In this document: in pieces, positions 9,918 to 18,810 of the stretch
Layout of the letters: every line of letters begins with the position of its first letter
How positions within the stretch are numbered: the stretch's first letter is position 1
From: Bacteroidota bacterium
Lineage (GTDB): Bacteria; Bacteroidota; Bacteroidia; SXHM01
Assembly (NCBI GenBank): GCA_947479755.1
Contig: CANKAM010000016.1
Location: forward strand, 1-64,000
DNA length: 64,000 nt
Direction: 5' to 3'
Program-made: the position numbers and the translations under genes
The notes under the pieces: generated by a model
Databases searched by the model: none
Told to the model about the DNA's origin: nothing
What the model saw: the letters and a program-made list of their open reading frames with translations, nothing else

Positions 9918-10226
9918 TTATTCGATAATGAATTTAATTTTCTCCACTGGAATAAACTGTGGTCTGTTTATCTCAGAAAGTGATAGAATTTTCAAACGCA
10001 CTTCTGTTCCAAGCTGCACATAAACTACTTCTGAAGCATGACGGTTTTCAGCAACCAGTTCATTAATATTTCCGGGAATAAAAGGCTGGTTACGCGAATT
10101 AAGAACCTGTATTTGCCAGGTGCCTTCCGCTGAAGAATTTTGCTGCGAAATTGTTCCTGTATTTTGTGCAGATACCCTGCACAATCCCGAAACAATAAAA
10201 AGAAAAAGAATAAATAAAGCTCTCAT
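9918..10226 (-). CDS. small secreted protein of unknown function
   Basis: The 102-residue protein begins with a clear signal peptide (MRALFILFLFIVSGLCRVSAQ, cut near residue 21). The mature part of about 80 residues has no domain I recognise; it is mixed polar sequence ending EKIKFIIE. It lies 9 bases upstream of the giant T9SS protein in the same orientation, so the two are probably one transcription unit and it could be an accessory to that surface protein. A TATATTTG box lies about 35 bases upstream of the ATG. No cysteines that would suggest a lipoprotein are placed at a lipobox. Confidence 0.7.
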   Translation of the reverse strand: MRALFILFLFIVSGLCRVSAQNTGTISQQNSSAEGTWQIQVLNSRNQPFIPGNINELVAENRHASEVVYVQLGTEVRLKILSLSEINRPQFIPVEKIKFIIE

Positions 10227-10366
10227 TAACAGGTATTAGTAAATTCATCAGAGCGAGACAAATATAGGATTTTGTAATTTCGAAATACCCGAAAGGATAA
10301 ATATCATAATACAACTGTTAACCCGATGGAGTTATGAAAAAAGAGAACTAAGTTTAATGCCCGAAA

Positions 10367-11413
10367 TTAACGATGCTCCCACTTATATTTATCCAAATCT
10401 TCCAGACAATGTTTCAGCAAACTGATGCTGCCTTCAATGTCTTTTTTGTTGGCCGTTTCAATCACCTGATGAATGTGGCGTGTTGGAATAGAAACAGCAC
10501 CTGCAATGGAACCGCCTGCCGACATGCGTTGTATTCCTGCGGTGTCGGTTCCTCCAGCGGGAAGAACTTCTGGCTGCCATTTTATCTTGTATTTGTCGGC
10601 AACTTTTTTCATGTAATCAACCATTCGGTAATCGCAGATGGTAGATGAATCCATGATTTTTATGGCAGTGCCATCTCCCAGTTTTGTAACCATCTCGTGG
10701 GCAAGCGCACCAGGAACATCGTAAGCAATGGTAGTATCCAAACCAAAACCGAAATCGGGTTGTATCTGCAACGCAGAAACATTTGCTCCGCGAATACCAA
10801 CTTCTTCCTGCACGGTGAACACACCGTAAATATCATAAGGCACTGTTTTCAACTGGCGCAAGGTTTCAATTAAAATAAAAACTGAAACACGGTTGTCAAT
10901 GGATTTGCAGTTTACACACTCACCCATTTCAATCAGTTTGCGTTCGCGTGTAACAACGTTCCCAACGCTCACATACTTTTTTACTTCGCTGCCGGGCATT
11001 CCAAGGTCAATAAAGTAATCGGTTAGTTTTGGAACTTTAGTTCTTTCCTCGGCCGTCATTACGTGAATAGGTTTTGAACCCATTACTCCTACTAAATCTT
11101 TTTTTCCGTGAACAATAACACGTTGTGCTGTTAATGTTTTAGGGTCAAATCCACCAAGCGGATGAAAAAACAAAAAGCCTTTATCATCAATATGGCTCAC
11201 GATAAAACTAATCTCATCCATGTGGGCACCAATCATCACCTTCTTGTTATTCTTTCCTTTTTTGAAGGCCGTAACATTGCCCATATTGTCGATGCTCACT
11301 TTCACATCCAACGCTTTCAGCTCACGAAGAACCACTTCACGGATGGGTTGTTCATAGCCGGGAGCACCGGGAGTTTCACAGATTTCTGCAAGAAGTTTTA
11401 TGTTTAATGCCAT
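10367..11413 (-). CDS. M42-family metallo-aminopeptidase
   Basis: The 348-residue protein matches the length and all landmarks of the M42 (glutamyl aminopeptidase / FrvX / TET) family of cytoplasmic dinuclear-metal aminopeptidases. Metal ligands visible in order are His64 in GAHMDE, Asp173 in SIDNR, the Glu203-Glu204 pair in VQEEVG (catalytic base plus ligand), Asp226 in GLDTT and His315 in TRHIHQ. These enzymes usually form large oligomers that trim peptides released by the proteasome or other proteases. It lies downstream of gldM on the same strand, but the 103-base gap holds its own TATTTTTG box (11440-11447) and an inverted repeat, so separate transcription is likely. Confidence 0.93.
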   Translation of the reverse strand: MALNIKLLAEICETPGAPGYEQPIREVVLRELKALDVKVSIDNMGNVTAFKKGKNNKKVMIGAHMDEISFIVSHIDDKGFLFFHPLGGFDPKTLTAQRVIVHGKKDLVGVMGSKPIHVMTAEERTKVPKLTDYFIDLGMPGSEVKKYVSVGNVVTRERKLIEMGECVNCKSIDNRVSVFILIETLRQLKTVPYDIYGVFTVQEEVGIRGANVSALQIQPDFGFGLDTTIAYDVPGALAHEMVTKLGDGTAIKIMDSSTICDYRMVDYMKKVADKYKIKWQPEVLPAGGTDTAGIQRMSAGGSIAGAVSIPTRHIHQVIETANKKDIEGSISLLKHCLEDLDKYKWEHR

Positions 11414-11454
11414 AATGTGTTTTTGTTTGTTTAGAATGACAAAAATAGGATTTA

Positions 11455-11509
11455 ACCGCGGAGGCGCAAAGGCGCAAAGAAAAACTTCGCGTCCTTGCGC
11501 CTTTGCGGT
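11455..11509. repeat. intergenic inverted repeat of the CGCAAAGGCGCAAAG family
   Basis: The left arm (ACCGCGGAGGCGCAAAG...) and right arm (CTTGCGCCTTTGCGGT) pair imperfectly around a short loop. The same words recur at 38371-38398 and 45142-45169. It lies directly after the gldM stop codon and upstream of the M42 gene promoter. Confidence 0.7.
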
Positions 11510-11515
11510 GAAAAT

Positions 11516-13126
11516 TTAATTCACTGTTATTGAAATCGGGCTCAAATCATGCACCACATCATTCACATCTTTTGCTTTTATGTTTTCAAAAATTAACCGG
11601 TCGCCACGTTTAGCTTTCTTTACAAACCGGTCGGTCTCTTCGTTAAATTTCCCACTTCCATCCTGGTGATGAGTAAAAACATCCCTTCCCTGAATCAACA
11701 CAATATCAAATGCTTTGGTGGTTGCAACAATGTTAAAGAGAAAGCTTGGGTCATACGAAACAACCAATCCCATCTGGGCATCTACAACACCCTTTTGCAT
11801 TCTTCCTGAAGTTGTTATTTCGCCAAAACGCGCGTATGGCTTTGGCAAACGTTTTACTCGAAAATTCATCCTTCCCATGCTTTTAGTTTCGCCATTACTC
11901 ATTTTAGCGGAAACATTTACATCTACTTCCATAGGTGAATTCTTTTGAATTTTCATGGTGTATGTTCCGTTGCCGTTCTTCACCAATTGATTTCCTCCGG
12001 TAACTGTTGCAACAACATTTTCAGTGGCCACACCCGGCACCGAAATAGAAACCGGATTATCCACACCCATGTAAAACACATTCATTGCCGTAGGTGATAC
12101 CACCATAGAAGGACGTGAAACAATGTATTCACTTTTGAAGGGATACAGTTTTTGCTGTCCGGACGGTGAGGTCATTTTCACCATTCCTTCGTAATTGAAA
12201 ATTCCTTCTTTATTGGCTCTTACCACATACTCGCCCATTCCATTGTTTGCAGGCACAGAGCCTGATTCCGAAACCAACGCAGTTCCATCGTTATTCAATT
12301 TGCCCAGAACAATCTCCGGATTTTTTGTAGTGCTGAACGCTGCCACAAAAACATTGGCTTTGTATTCATCACCCAACATTACGTAATTACTTTCGGTCAG
12401 CACTTTTGCCGCAATGGTATCAAACGGAAAATCTTCTTTGGTAAATGATTTATACAACGTGTTCACCACATCAAACTCTGCATTCTTAACATCACTCTGA
12501 AACTTGGAAAGTATAGCAACAGAAGCCACCAGCGGACTGTTATAAAACTGATTCGTTTCCCATGTTTTGGTTCCATCTTTCTTGGTTCTGTCGGGAGTTT
12601 CAAAACCAAGGTTCAGGTTTTTTCTGTCCTTCTCAGGAATAAGAGCCAACATTGCTTCGCGGTATTCATTTAGTTTCAGTTTCAGTTCACGTGCCTTTCC
12701 TTTGCTGCCATCTTCTGTATTACCAACTAAAATATTAGTAGGCCTGTCAAAATCATCTTGTTTTTTTACATAATCCAGATGAATGGTGTCGGCCTCTGCG
12801 GTAGTAATACCCTCAGTTTCTGCAATAAGTTCTACTTTAAGTTTACGGATATACTCATTCAGGTCTGATGATAATTCTTTAGCGCGGTTGGCTTTCTCCC
12901 AGTACGCTGTTACTTTTTTAGGGTCAACGCTTTTTGCCTGGTCAAAGTCGGCATACAACATTCCGTTCTTTTCATCAAAGTTGCCTGCCGTAGCTTCCAG
13001 TGATGTGTTAACGGTTACAAATGCTTCAATCACTTCTTTTGAAACATTGAGTGCTAAAATTGCAGTGAGTACTAAGTACATCATTGCAATCATTTTTTGT
13101 CTGGGTGTTTCTTTTCCGCCTGCCAT
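11516..13126 (-). CDS. gldM: gliding motility / type IX secretion motor protein GldM
   Basis: The 536-residue protein opens MAGGKETPRQKMIAMMYLVL, the hallmark N-terminus of GldM/PorM. It has one inner-membrane helix (about residues 12-28), the conserved Arg9 and Glu31 flanking or inside it, and a long periplasmic part of four domains. With GldL it forms the proton-driven motor that powers T9SS secretion and gliding. Family members are about 510-540 residues, so it is complete. Normally gldM lies in a gldK-L-M-N run; here neither gldL upstream nor gldN downstream is present. The next gene upstream encodes a small membrane protein and an ECF sigma factor. It supplies the motor for the many sorting-domain cargo proteins in this window, unless it is a paralogue. 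Confidence 0.93.
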   Translation of the reverse strand: MAGGKETPRQKMIAMMYLVLTAILALNVSKEVIEAFVTVNTSLEATAGNFDEKNGMLYADFDQAKSVDPKKVTAYWEKANRAKELSSDLNEYIRKLKVELIAETEGITTAEADTIHLDYVKKQDDFDRPTNILVGNTEDGSKGKARELKLKLNEYREAMLALIPEKDRKNLNLGFETPDRTKKDGTKTWETNQFYNSPLVASVAILSKFQSDVKNAEFDVVNTLYKSFTKEDFPFDTIAAKVLTESNYVMLGDEYKANVFVAAFSTTKNPEIVLGKLNNDGTALVSESGSVPANNGMGEYVVRANKEGIFNYEGMVKMTSPSGQQKLYPFKSEYIVSRPSMVVSPTAMNVFYMGVDNPVSISVPGVATENVVATVTGGNQLVKNGNGTYTMKIQKNSPMEVDVNVSAKMSNGETKSMGRMNFRVKRLPKPYARFGEITTSGRMQKGVVDAQMGLVVSYDPSFLFNIVATTKAFDIVLIQGRDVFTHHQDGSGKFNEETDRFVKKAKRGDRLIFENIKAKDVNDVVHDLSPISITVN

Positions 13127-13246
13127 GATTTCTGTTTTTTAGAGGTTTTGACTTCTGATTTCAAAACGTAGAATGCAGGGATGGGGGAAAAGTAACGGTG
13201 GCAGGAAAAGTTTTTCCGCAAAGGCACTTAAGCGCGATAAAATAAA

Positions 13247-13498
13247 TTATGGTTTTTGTTCAACAGGAGCTGATTTCTCGCGCTCTTCTTTCTCAGCAAG
13301 ATGAGAAATCAAAAGAGCTAAGAGAACAACAATAACCAGAAAAATAAAAACCTTAGGTTGCTTGTAAAGCGGCTTATGATAAAGCGGCTTAGTGGCACGC
13401 TGGTAATTATGAACTAGCTTACCGAAATCTTTGTACTTGCTGATTTCAGCATCATCCGGTAGCGGCTTTTTATTTTTATCGAACTTATACTTGCTCAT
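13247..13498 (-). CDS. small single-pass membrane protein coupled to the ECF sigma factor
   Basis: The 83-residue protein has a charged N-terminal half (lysine-rich, residues 1-50), one membrane helix (KVFIFLVIVVLLALLISHL, about residues 50-68) and a short charged tail. No known domain is recognisable. Its ATG overlaps the sigma-factor stop codon in ATGA (13495-13498), so translation is coupled. A membrane protein encoded immediately after an ECF sigma gene is often its anti-sigma factor. This one is much shorter than FecR-type or zinc-containing anti-sigma factors and lacks their motifs, so that role is only an inference. Confidence 0.75.
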   Translation of the reverse strand: MSKYKFDKNKKPLPDDAEISKYKDFGKLVHNYQRATKPLYHKPLYKQPKVFIFLVIVVLLALLISHLAEKEEREKSAPVEQKP

Positions 13499-14052
13499 TG
13501 CTTTCTCTGGCGTTTCAAAGTAATGCTATTTTTCAGTTTCTCCAGCACACGATATACTTTCATCTTTGTTCCTGCTTCTGTCAACCCCAAGATGTGTGCC
13601 ATATCAAGGAAGGAATTTTTGTCAAAGAAACGAAGTTCAATCAACTGCGTTTGTTCTTCGGGCAAGTCATTCAGAGCATCAGCCAGCAGGTTGTAATTTT
13701 CTTCTGTTTCGTTCTCTCCTACTTCTTCTGTTAGTTGACGCAAATCATTTTCGTCCAGCGGAACAGTTGCATGCTTATTGTTTTTGCGGAAATACATATT
13801 TACCTCATTTACCGCAATCCTGAATAACCATGCCGAAAAAGGTGCACCCGTAAATTTATAACTCTTTATGGCAACCAATGCTTTCAGAAAAACCTGTGAT
13901 GTAAGGTCGGCAGTAAGTTCTTTATCGTTTACGCGCTTAAAAACAAACAGAAAAACCGGCTTATACCAATGGTCATACAAAGGCGCAAAGCGTTCGGGAT
14001 TGCTTTGTGCGGCAATGATCAGTTCTTTCTCGTTGGGCTGACTGCTTTGCAT
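13495..14052 (-). CDS. ECF-family RNA polymerase sigma factor
   Basis: The 185-residue protein has the two-domain ECF layout. Region 2 (about residues 25-95) contains ADLTSQVFLKAL and the SAWLFRIAVNEV motif for core binding and -10 melting. Region 4 (about 125-180) contains LPEEQTQLIELRFF and the helix-turn-helix LDMAHILGLTEAGTKMKVYR. A linker of about 30 acidic residues joins them. It should direct transcription of a small regulon in response to an envelope signal. It is co-translated with a small membrane protein. The region before it carries CACCGTTACTTTT, also found upstream of gldM. Confidence 0.9.
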   Translation of the reverse strand: MQSSQPNEKELIIAAQSNPERFAPLYDHWYKPVFLFVFKRVNDKELTADLTSQVFLKALVAIKSYKFTGAPFSAWLFRIAVNEVNMYFRKNNKHATVPLDENDLRQLTEEVGENETEENYNLLADALNDLPEEQTQLIELRFFDKNSFLDMAHILGLTEAGTKMKVYRVLEKLKNSITLKRQRKQ

Positions 14053-14064
14053 ATTTTTGGTTTG

Positions 14065-14084
14065 CCTGCCTGCCGGCAGGCAGG
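14065..14084. repeat. 20-bp perfect palindrome
   Basis: CCTGCCTGCCGGCAGGCAGG reads identically on both strands. It sits 13 bases upstream of the ECF sigma-factor ATG, inside what should be its leader, so it could fold in the mRNA. No second copy occurs in the window. Confidence 0.85.
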
Positions 14085-14134
14085 TCTGTGTGTAAAAATG
14101 CAGTTTTTATTAAAAGTAACGGTGTTTATTTTAA

Positions 14135-14219
14135 TAGAACGCTGATGACGCGGATTTAGCAGATTAACACGGATTTAAAATCTGCGAAGATCAGCCTAAT
14201 CCGCGTTATCTGCGTTCTA
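14135..14219. repeat. intergenic imperfect inverted repeat (TAGAACGC...GCGGATT family)
   Basis: Arms of 24 bases at 14135-14158 and 14196-14219 pair with four mismatches, and a nested stem GCAGATT/AATCTGC lies inside. It separates the divergent sigma-factor and aspartate-kinase genes. The GAACGCTGAT word recurs in the inverted repeat at 46451-46530. Confidence 0.8.
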
Positions 14220-14263
14220 GTTACCGTCATCCATGTTCCATTTTCTTCTTTTATCTTCGCGGC

Positions 14264-15538
14264 ATGAAAGTTTTCAAATTCGGTGGAGCATCCGTAAAAG
14301 ATGCAGCAGGCGTAAGAAACGTTGCAAAGATTCTGGAGTGTTACAAAGAAGAAAAAATACTGGTTATTGTTTCCGCAATGGGAAAAACAACCAATATGCT
14401 GGAAAAAGTTGCTGAGGCTTTTTATCACAAAAATGCTGATGTAGCGGAACAGATAAAACCCATCCGTGAGTATCATCTCGCAATAATGAATGAATTGTTC
14501 AGCAATAAAAATCATCCTGTTTTTGATACTATTAATAATGTTTTTGCTGAATTGGAATGGGCAACGGATGGTGAGCAAACCAAATCTTATGACTTTGAAT
14601 ACGACCAGATAGTATCTATTGGAGAAGTGATTGCAACACGCATTGTAAGCGCTTACCTGAATGAAACAGGATTACAAAACCTCTGGCTCGATGCACGAGA
14701 TTATATCAGCACCGATGATACCTGGCGCAATGCTGCTGTTAACTGGGAGTTGACAGAAAAAAATGTGCAGCAAAATTTGGTTCCGCTTTTCAAAGAAGGA
14801 AAAACAAAGCTTGCCATCACGCAAGGATTTATCGGAGTTACTTCCGAAAATTATACCACCACGTTAGGAAGAGAAGGCTCAGATTTTACTGCAGCTATTT
14901 TTGCTTATTCGCTTTCCGCTAAAGATGTAACCATCTGGAAAGATGTTCCCGGAGTTTTAAATGCTGACCCAAAATGGTTTGACGATACGGTATTGTTAAA
15001 CAAAATTTCTTACCGCGATGCGATTGAATTAGCCTGGTTCGGCACCAGTGTAATACATCCGAAAACCATACAACCACTTCAAAACAAAAATATTCCGCTG
15101 TATGTAAAATCATTTATTGAGCCGGAGAAAACGGGAACAGTTGTCAGCAATACTGAAAACCCACAACAAATTCCTTCCTTTATTTACAGGATGAATCAGG
15201 TATTGATTTCCATCATGTCAAAAGATTTTTCGTTTATCGTTGAGAAGAACCTGATGGAGATTTTTAAAAGCTTTTCAGAAGCAGGAATAAAAATAAACAT
15301 CATGCAAAACACCGCCATCAGTTTTTCGGCAAGTGTGGATGATGATAAATATAAAATTCCCACATTAATTTCAGCGTTGCAAAAAGATTTCAAAGTTGCT
15401 TACAACTCAGGACTGGAATTAATTACTATTCGTCATTACGACCAGCAAACGATTGAGCGGGTAACAATAAACACAGAAGTTTTACTGGAACTAAAAAGCA
15501 GAAAAACTGTTCAATTGCTGGTGAAGAATTTGGGGTAA
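14264..15538 (+). CDS. lysC: aspartate kinase, monofunctional
   Basis: The 424-residue protein catalyses phosphorylation of L-aspartate, the first step to lysine, threonine, methionine and diaminopimelate. It starts with the signature MKVFKFGGASVKDAAGV. Other marks are TQGFIG and GREGSDFTAAIFA (about residues 190-215), the WKDVPGVLNADP substrate segment, and a C-terminal pair of ACT-like domains (about 300-424) expected to bind the feedback inhibitor. It is a single-function enzyme with no fused homoserine dehydrogenase or DapA. A short stretch with TATCTTCG, close to the Bacteroidota -7 box, precedes the ATG. Confidence 0.93.
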   Translation: MKVFKFGGASVKDAAGVRNVAKILECYKEEKILVIVSAMGKTTNMLEKVAEAFYHKNADVAEQIKPIREYHLAIMNELFSNKNHPVFDTINNVFAELEWATDGEQTKSYDFEYDQIVSIGEVIATRIVSAYLNETGLQNLWLDARDYISTDDTWRNAAVNWELTEKNVQQNLVPLFKEGKTKLAITQGFIGVTSENYTTTLGREGSDFTAAIFAYSLSAKDVTIWKDVPGVLNADPKWFDDTVLLNKISYRDAIELAWFGTSVIHPKTIQPLQNKNIPLYVKSFIEPEKTGTVVSNTENPQQIPSFIYRMNQVLISIMSKDFSFIVEKNLMEIFKSFSEAGIKINIMQNTAISFSASVDDDKYKIPTLISALQKDFKVAYNSGLELITIRHYDQQTIERVTINTEVLLELKSRKTVQLLVKNLG

Positions 15539-15543
15539 ACTCC

Positions 15544-15639
15544 CGTCACCCTGAACTTGTTTCAGGGTCTTTCATCAGCACAAGCTGGCTCAATGTCCCC
15601 CAGACATTGCCCAGATGCTGAAACAAGTTCAGCATGACG
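15544..15639. repeat. dispersed double-hairpin repeat, copy 1
   Basis: Contains CCCTGAACTTGTTTCAGGG and, 60 bases on, TGCTGAAACAAGTTCAGCA, each a local hairpin, framed by GTCA...TGAC. It lies between the convergent lysC and aminotransferase genes. Three further copies at 41477, 42178 and 49762 pair the same two hairpin types. The spacer here (about 50 bases) is longer than in the other copies. Confidence 0.85.
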
Positions 15640-15645
15640 CTAAAT

Positions 15646-16938
15646 TTATTTCGCAGCTATTTCTTTTATTGCTTTCACCAGTAAATCCAAATCACGAAGA
15701 GAAGTATAAACATGCGGAGTTACCCGAACTCCGTGTGCTGCTTCAAAGTCAATCGGTGTTGTGTGAATTTTATAAGTGTTGAATAATTCACTTTCCAAGT
15801 CACCGGGTTTCATACCTTCAATTCCTACACAAAAAAGTGCGCATGAATACTGGTCTTTCAAAGAGGTGTAGAACTTCACTTTGGGAATATCTTTTACTTT
15901 TTCTGTCCAGTAATTTTTAAGAAAACGTAAACGTGCTTCTTTTCTTGTTGTTCCTATCAGCAAATGAAATTCAATAGCATTTCTAATTGCCTGTTCGGTT
16001 GCAAAACTGCGCGTGCCCTGCGATTCAAACTTTCGTATATCATCACCATTTGGATTATCATTACCAAACAGCGGCCAGATATTTTTGATTTTCTCTTTTT
16101 TAATAAACATCATTCCCGAACCAAATGGTGCACACAACCACTTGTGCAAACTCGTTCCGAAATAATCACAATCCAAATCAGGAATTTCATATTCAATATG
16201 TGCAAATGAATGTGCACCATCGCATAATACTTCAATTCCTTTTGCGTGGGCTTTGTCAGCAATTTTTCTCACCGGCAAAATTTGTCCTGTCCAGTTGATG
16301 ACATGCGTAACATGCACCAGTTTGGTTTTATTGGTGAATGCCTTTTCATAAATGGAAACTAGCTCCTCATCATTTTCAGCAGGAACAGGAATGTCAACCC
16401 ACACTAATTTTATTTTATCCCTTTTCTCACGTTGCAGCCAAGCATTTTTCATGTTTGGATAATCGTATTTGCACAGCACTACCTCATCGCCTTCTTTCAA
16501 ATTCAGTCCGAAAATAATTGTCTCCAATGCCTCGGTAGCATTACGATTTACAACAACTTCTTCAGGAGAACAACCTGCAAGTTCAGCTAATTCTCTGCGC
16601 AAAGGTTCACGTCCCTGATCAATAATACGCCACATGTAATAAGATGGTCCGTAATTACTGGTTCGATTGAAATTCTCAAATGCATCCTGCACCACTTTGG
16701 GTTGCGGACTTACGCCACCGTTGTTAAGATTAATAATGTCGTAATTAACCGTATAACATTGGCGAACCCATTTCCAGAAATCTTCGTCTTCAGCAACAGC
16801 AAGAGGAGAAAGTGTTTTAACTCTTTCAAAAGCCTCATCGATTGCAAAAGCATTCAACGGATCAAGCCATGAACCAATGGTTAAAGCACCTGCGGCTTTG
16901 CCAACTTTAGAGAGAAAATTTCTTCTTTCGTTTTGCAT
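15646..16938 (-). CDS. class V aminotransferase-fold PLP enzyme with Tat-type leader
   Basis: The 430-residue protein begins MQNERRNFLSKVGKAAGALT, an RR-x-FL twin-arginine signal, so it is probably exported folded to the periplasm. The body is a class V aminotransferase (NifS / isopenicillin-N epimerase-like) domain. It has NRNATEALETIIFGL near residue 127, the cofactor-binding CDGAHSFAH near 240 and the PLP lysine in TSLHKWLCAP near 265. Substrate is unknown; exported family members are often annotated as isopenicillin-N epimerase-like. It is the last gene of a three-gene run: its ATG is 9 bases after the M1 aminopeptidase stop codon. Confidence 0.87.
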   Translation of the reverse strand: MQNERRNFLSKVGKAAGALTIGSWLDPLNAFAIDEAFERVKTLSPLAVAEDEDFWKWVRQCYTVNYDIINLNNGGVSPQPKVVQDAFENFNRTSNYGPSYYMWRIIDQGREPLRRELAELAGCSPEEVVVNRNATEALETIIFGLNLKEGDEVVLCKYDYPNMKNAWLQREKRDKIKLVWVDIPVPAENDEELVSIYEKAFTNKTKLVHVTHVINWTGQILPVRKIADKAHAKGIEVLCDGAHSFAHIEYEIPDLDCDYFGTSLHKWLCAPFGSGMMFIKKEKIKNIWPLFGNDNPNGDDIRKFESQGTRSFATEQAIRNAIEFHLLIGTTRKEARLRFLKNYWTEKVKDIPKVKFYTSLKDQYSCALFCVGIEGMKPGDLESELFNTYKIHTTPIDFEAAHGVRVTPHVYTSLRDLDLLVKAIKEIAAK

Positions 16939-16947
16939 GTTTATTAA

Positions 16948-18801
16948 CTAAGGTAATTTGTATCCTAAAAGTTCATCCAACGTAATTGCAGCCACTGAAT
17001 GATAATTCGGCCTTGCCTTTGCATAAATTTCTAATGCAAGTCTTTTCCCTTCTTCTGTTTTAACAAACTGCTTATAAAGTGGAACAACGAATTTTCTTCT
17101 TCCTACATTCATCAAGAATGTTTCAATTTCAGGATAAGCATTTTTGTAATTACTATTGATTGCCTGAACGTACCATGCAGCTGCTACTTCTGAATTTCCT
17201 GAATTGGTAAAATGAAAAGCATTGTCCAATATTTCCATTTCAGAAGCGCTGATATTTCCCGGAAGGTTACGAATAAAATGCAACCATTCATGACAAGTCC
17301 AATCTTTGGTTGGAAGCAATTCGGGCTTTGTTCCTTTACTCCATGAATATAAAGCCTGTTCTACTGTTTTGAATTTTGCGGAAACAACGCGCGGACAATT
17401 TGCAGGAAGTCCGTTTTTATAAACCCATTCATCTACATTTACATCCAGCGAATATTTTTTGATGAACTCTGCATCTAAGTATTTTAAAAACTCTTCAGTT
17501 GTAATAGTTTTAAAAGCATGTGCATTAAAATAATCATTGAGAAATTTGTCTAACTTCTCTCTTCCCGCCTTTTGCTCCAGCAATAAAACGAAGTGGGCGC
17601 CTTTTTCATAAGGGATATCACTTAACCCGTCATCAGGGTTTCTACCCTGCAAATGAAGTTTTAAAGATGATTCTTCACCCGATTCCTGAAACTCTTCCAA
17701 TGTTGCTTCCAGATCTTGTAAGCCTAATTGCCACTGCATTTCCACATATTCCTTTCCATAAATTGCTTCCACAATTCTGCGCTCGAAATAAACCGTAAAA
17801 CCCTCATTCATCCAGATATCATCCCAGGTTGCATTAGTTACAAAATTTCCTGACCATGAGTGAGCAAGTTCATGAGCAACAAGCGAAGTGAGGGAGCGGT
17901 CGCCCGCAATTATTGTTGGTGTAGCAAAAGTCAATCGCGGGTTTTCCATTCCGCCAAAAGGAAAGCTCGGAGGAAGAACAATAACATCGTATTGTCCCCA
18001 TTGATATTTACCGTACAATTTTTCGGCACTGATGAGCATATCTTCCATGTCAGCAAACTCATAAACAGATTTTTCAAGCATCACAGGTTCAGCATAAACA
18101 CCTGTACGTTCACCTATTTTCTTAAATTCAATATCACCAACTGATAAAGCAATCAAATAAGCGGGAACAGGTTGCGGCATTGAGAAATTATAAACACCGC
18201 TGTCGTTTTTAGCAACCGGATTCTCTGCGCTCATCACTGCCAGAAGATTTTTAGGTACTCTGAGTTTTGCAGAATAAGTAAAACGTATTCCAGGACTATC
18301 CTGACAAGGAAACCAGGTGCGCGAAAGAATGGCTTGCCCTTGAGTAAAAAGAAAAGGCTGTGTCTTACCTGCTGTTTGCTGCGGAGTGAGCCACTGCAAA
18401 GCTTCAGCGCCTTTGGTGGTTGAATAATAGATATTCACACGCGAAGTATTTTTTTCAATGTTGATAGTTAATGCCTGTCCGAAAATGCTGTCGTTTTTAC
18501 TCAAGGAAAAACTTGCTTCCTTTTCATCTTCACCCAACGTTATCTTTTGAATATTAAGATTTCTCGTGTCGAAAATAATTTCGTTTGAGTTATTGTTTTG
18601 AATATCATAAACCGCTTTCCCTGAAAGTTCTTGTTTTTCAAAATCAACTTTAAGGTCAAGAGCAAGGTGTTTGACAACTGCCTTTTCAGGCTGGGAATAA
18701 GAATGAGGATCTTTCACGTAAATAGTATTATCTGTTTTAGTTTCGGGAGAATGACACTGCAGCAATAAAGTAGCTGAAGCAAAAAATAAGAGTTTCTTCA
18801 T
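16948..18801 (-). CDS. M1-family aminopeptidase lipoprotein (leukotriene A4 hydrolase-like)
   Basis: The 617-residue zinc aminopeptidase has a lipoprotein signal (LLLQC, Cys16). Its domain order matches the LTA4 hydrolase/aminopeptidase B branch: N-terminal beta saddle, GGMENP at 283-288, the zinc site HELAHSW (310-316) with the third ligand Glu333 in WMNEGF, and a C-terminal helical domain ending at a family-typical position. It would remove N-terminal residues from peptides on the periplasmic or surface side of a membrane. It sits between a GNAT acetyltransferase (9-base gap upstream) and the Tat-exported aminotransferase (9-base gap downstream), probably one operon. Confidence 0.93.
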   Translation of the reverse strand: MKKLLFFASATLLLQCHSPETKTDNTIYVKDPHSYSQPEKAVVKHLALDLKVDFEKQELSGKAVYDIQNNNSNEIIFDTRNLNIQKITLGEDEKEASFSLSKNDSIFGQALTINIEKNTSRVNIYYSTTKGAEALQWLTPQQTAGKTQPFLFTQGQAILSRTWFPCQDSPGIRFTYSAKLRVPKNLLAVMSAENPVAKNDSGVYNFSMPQPVPAYLIALSVGDIEFKKIGERTGVYAEPVMLEKSVYEFADMEDMLISAEKLYGKYQWGQYDVIVLPPSFPFGGMENPRLTFATPTIIAGDRSLTSLVAHELAHSWSGNFVTNATWDDIWMNEGFTVYFERRIVEAIYGKEYVEMQWQLGLQDLEATLEEFQESGEESSLKLHLQGRNPDDGLSDIPYEKGAHFVLLLEQKAGREKLDKFLNDYFNAHAFKTITTEEFLKYLDAEFIKKYSLDVNVDEWVYKNGLPANCPRVVSAKFKTVEQALYSWSKGTKPELLPTKDWTCHEWLHFIRNLPGNISASEMEILDNAFHFTNSGNSEVAAAWYVQAINSNYKNAYPEIETFLMNVGRRKFVVPLYKQFVKTEEGKRLALEIYAKARPNYHSVAAITLDELLGYKLP

Positions 18802-18810
18802 TTTACAATA

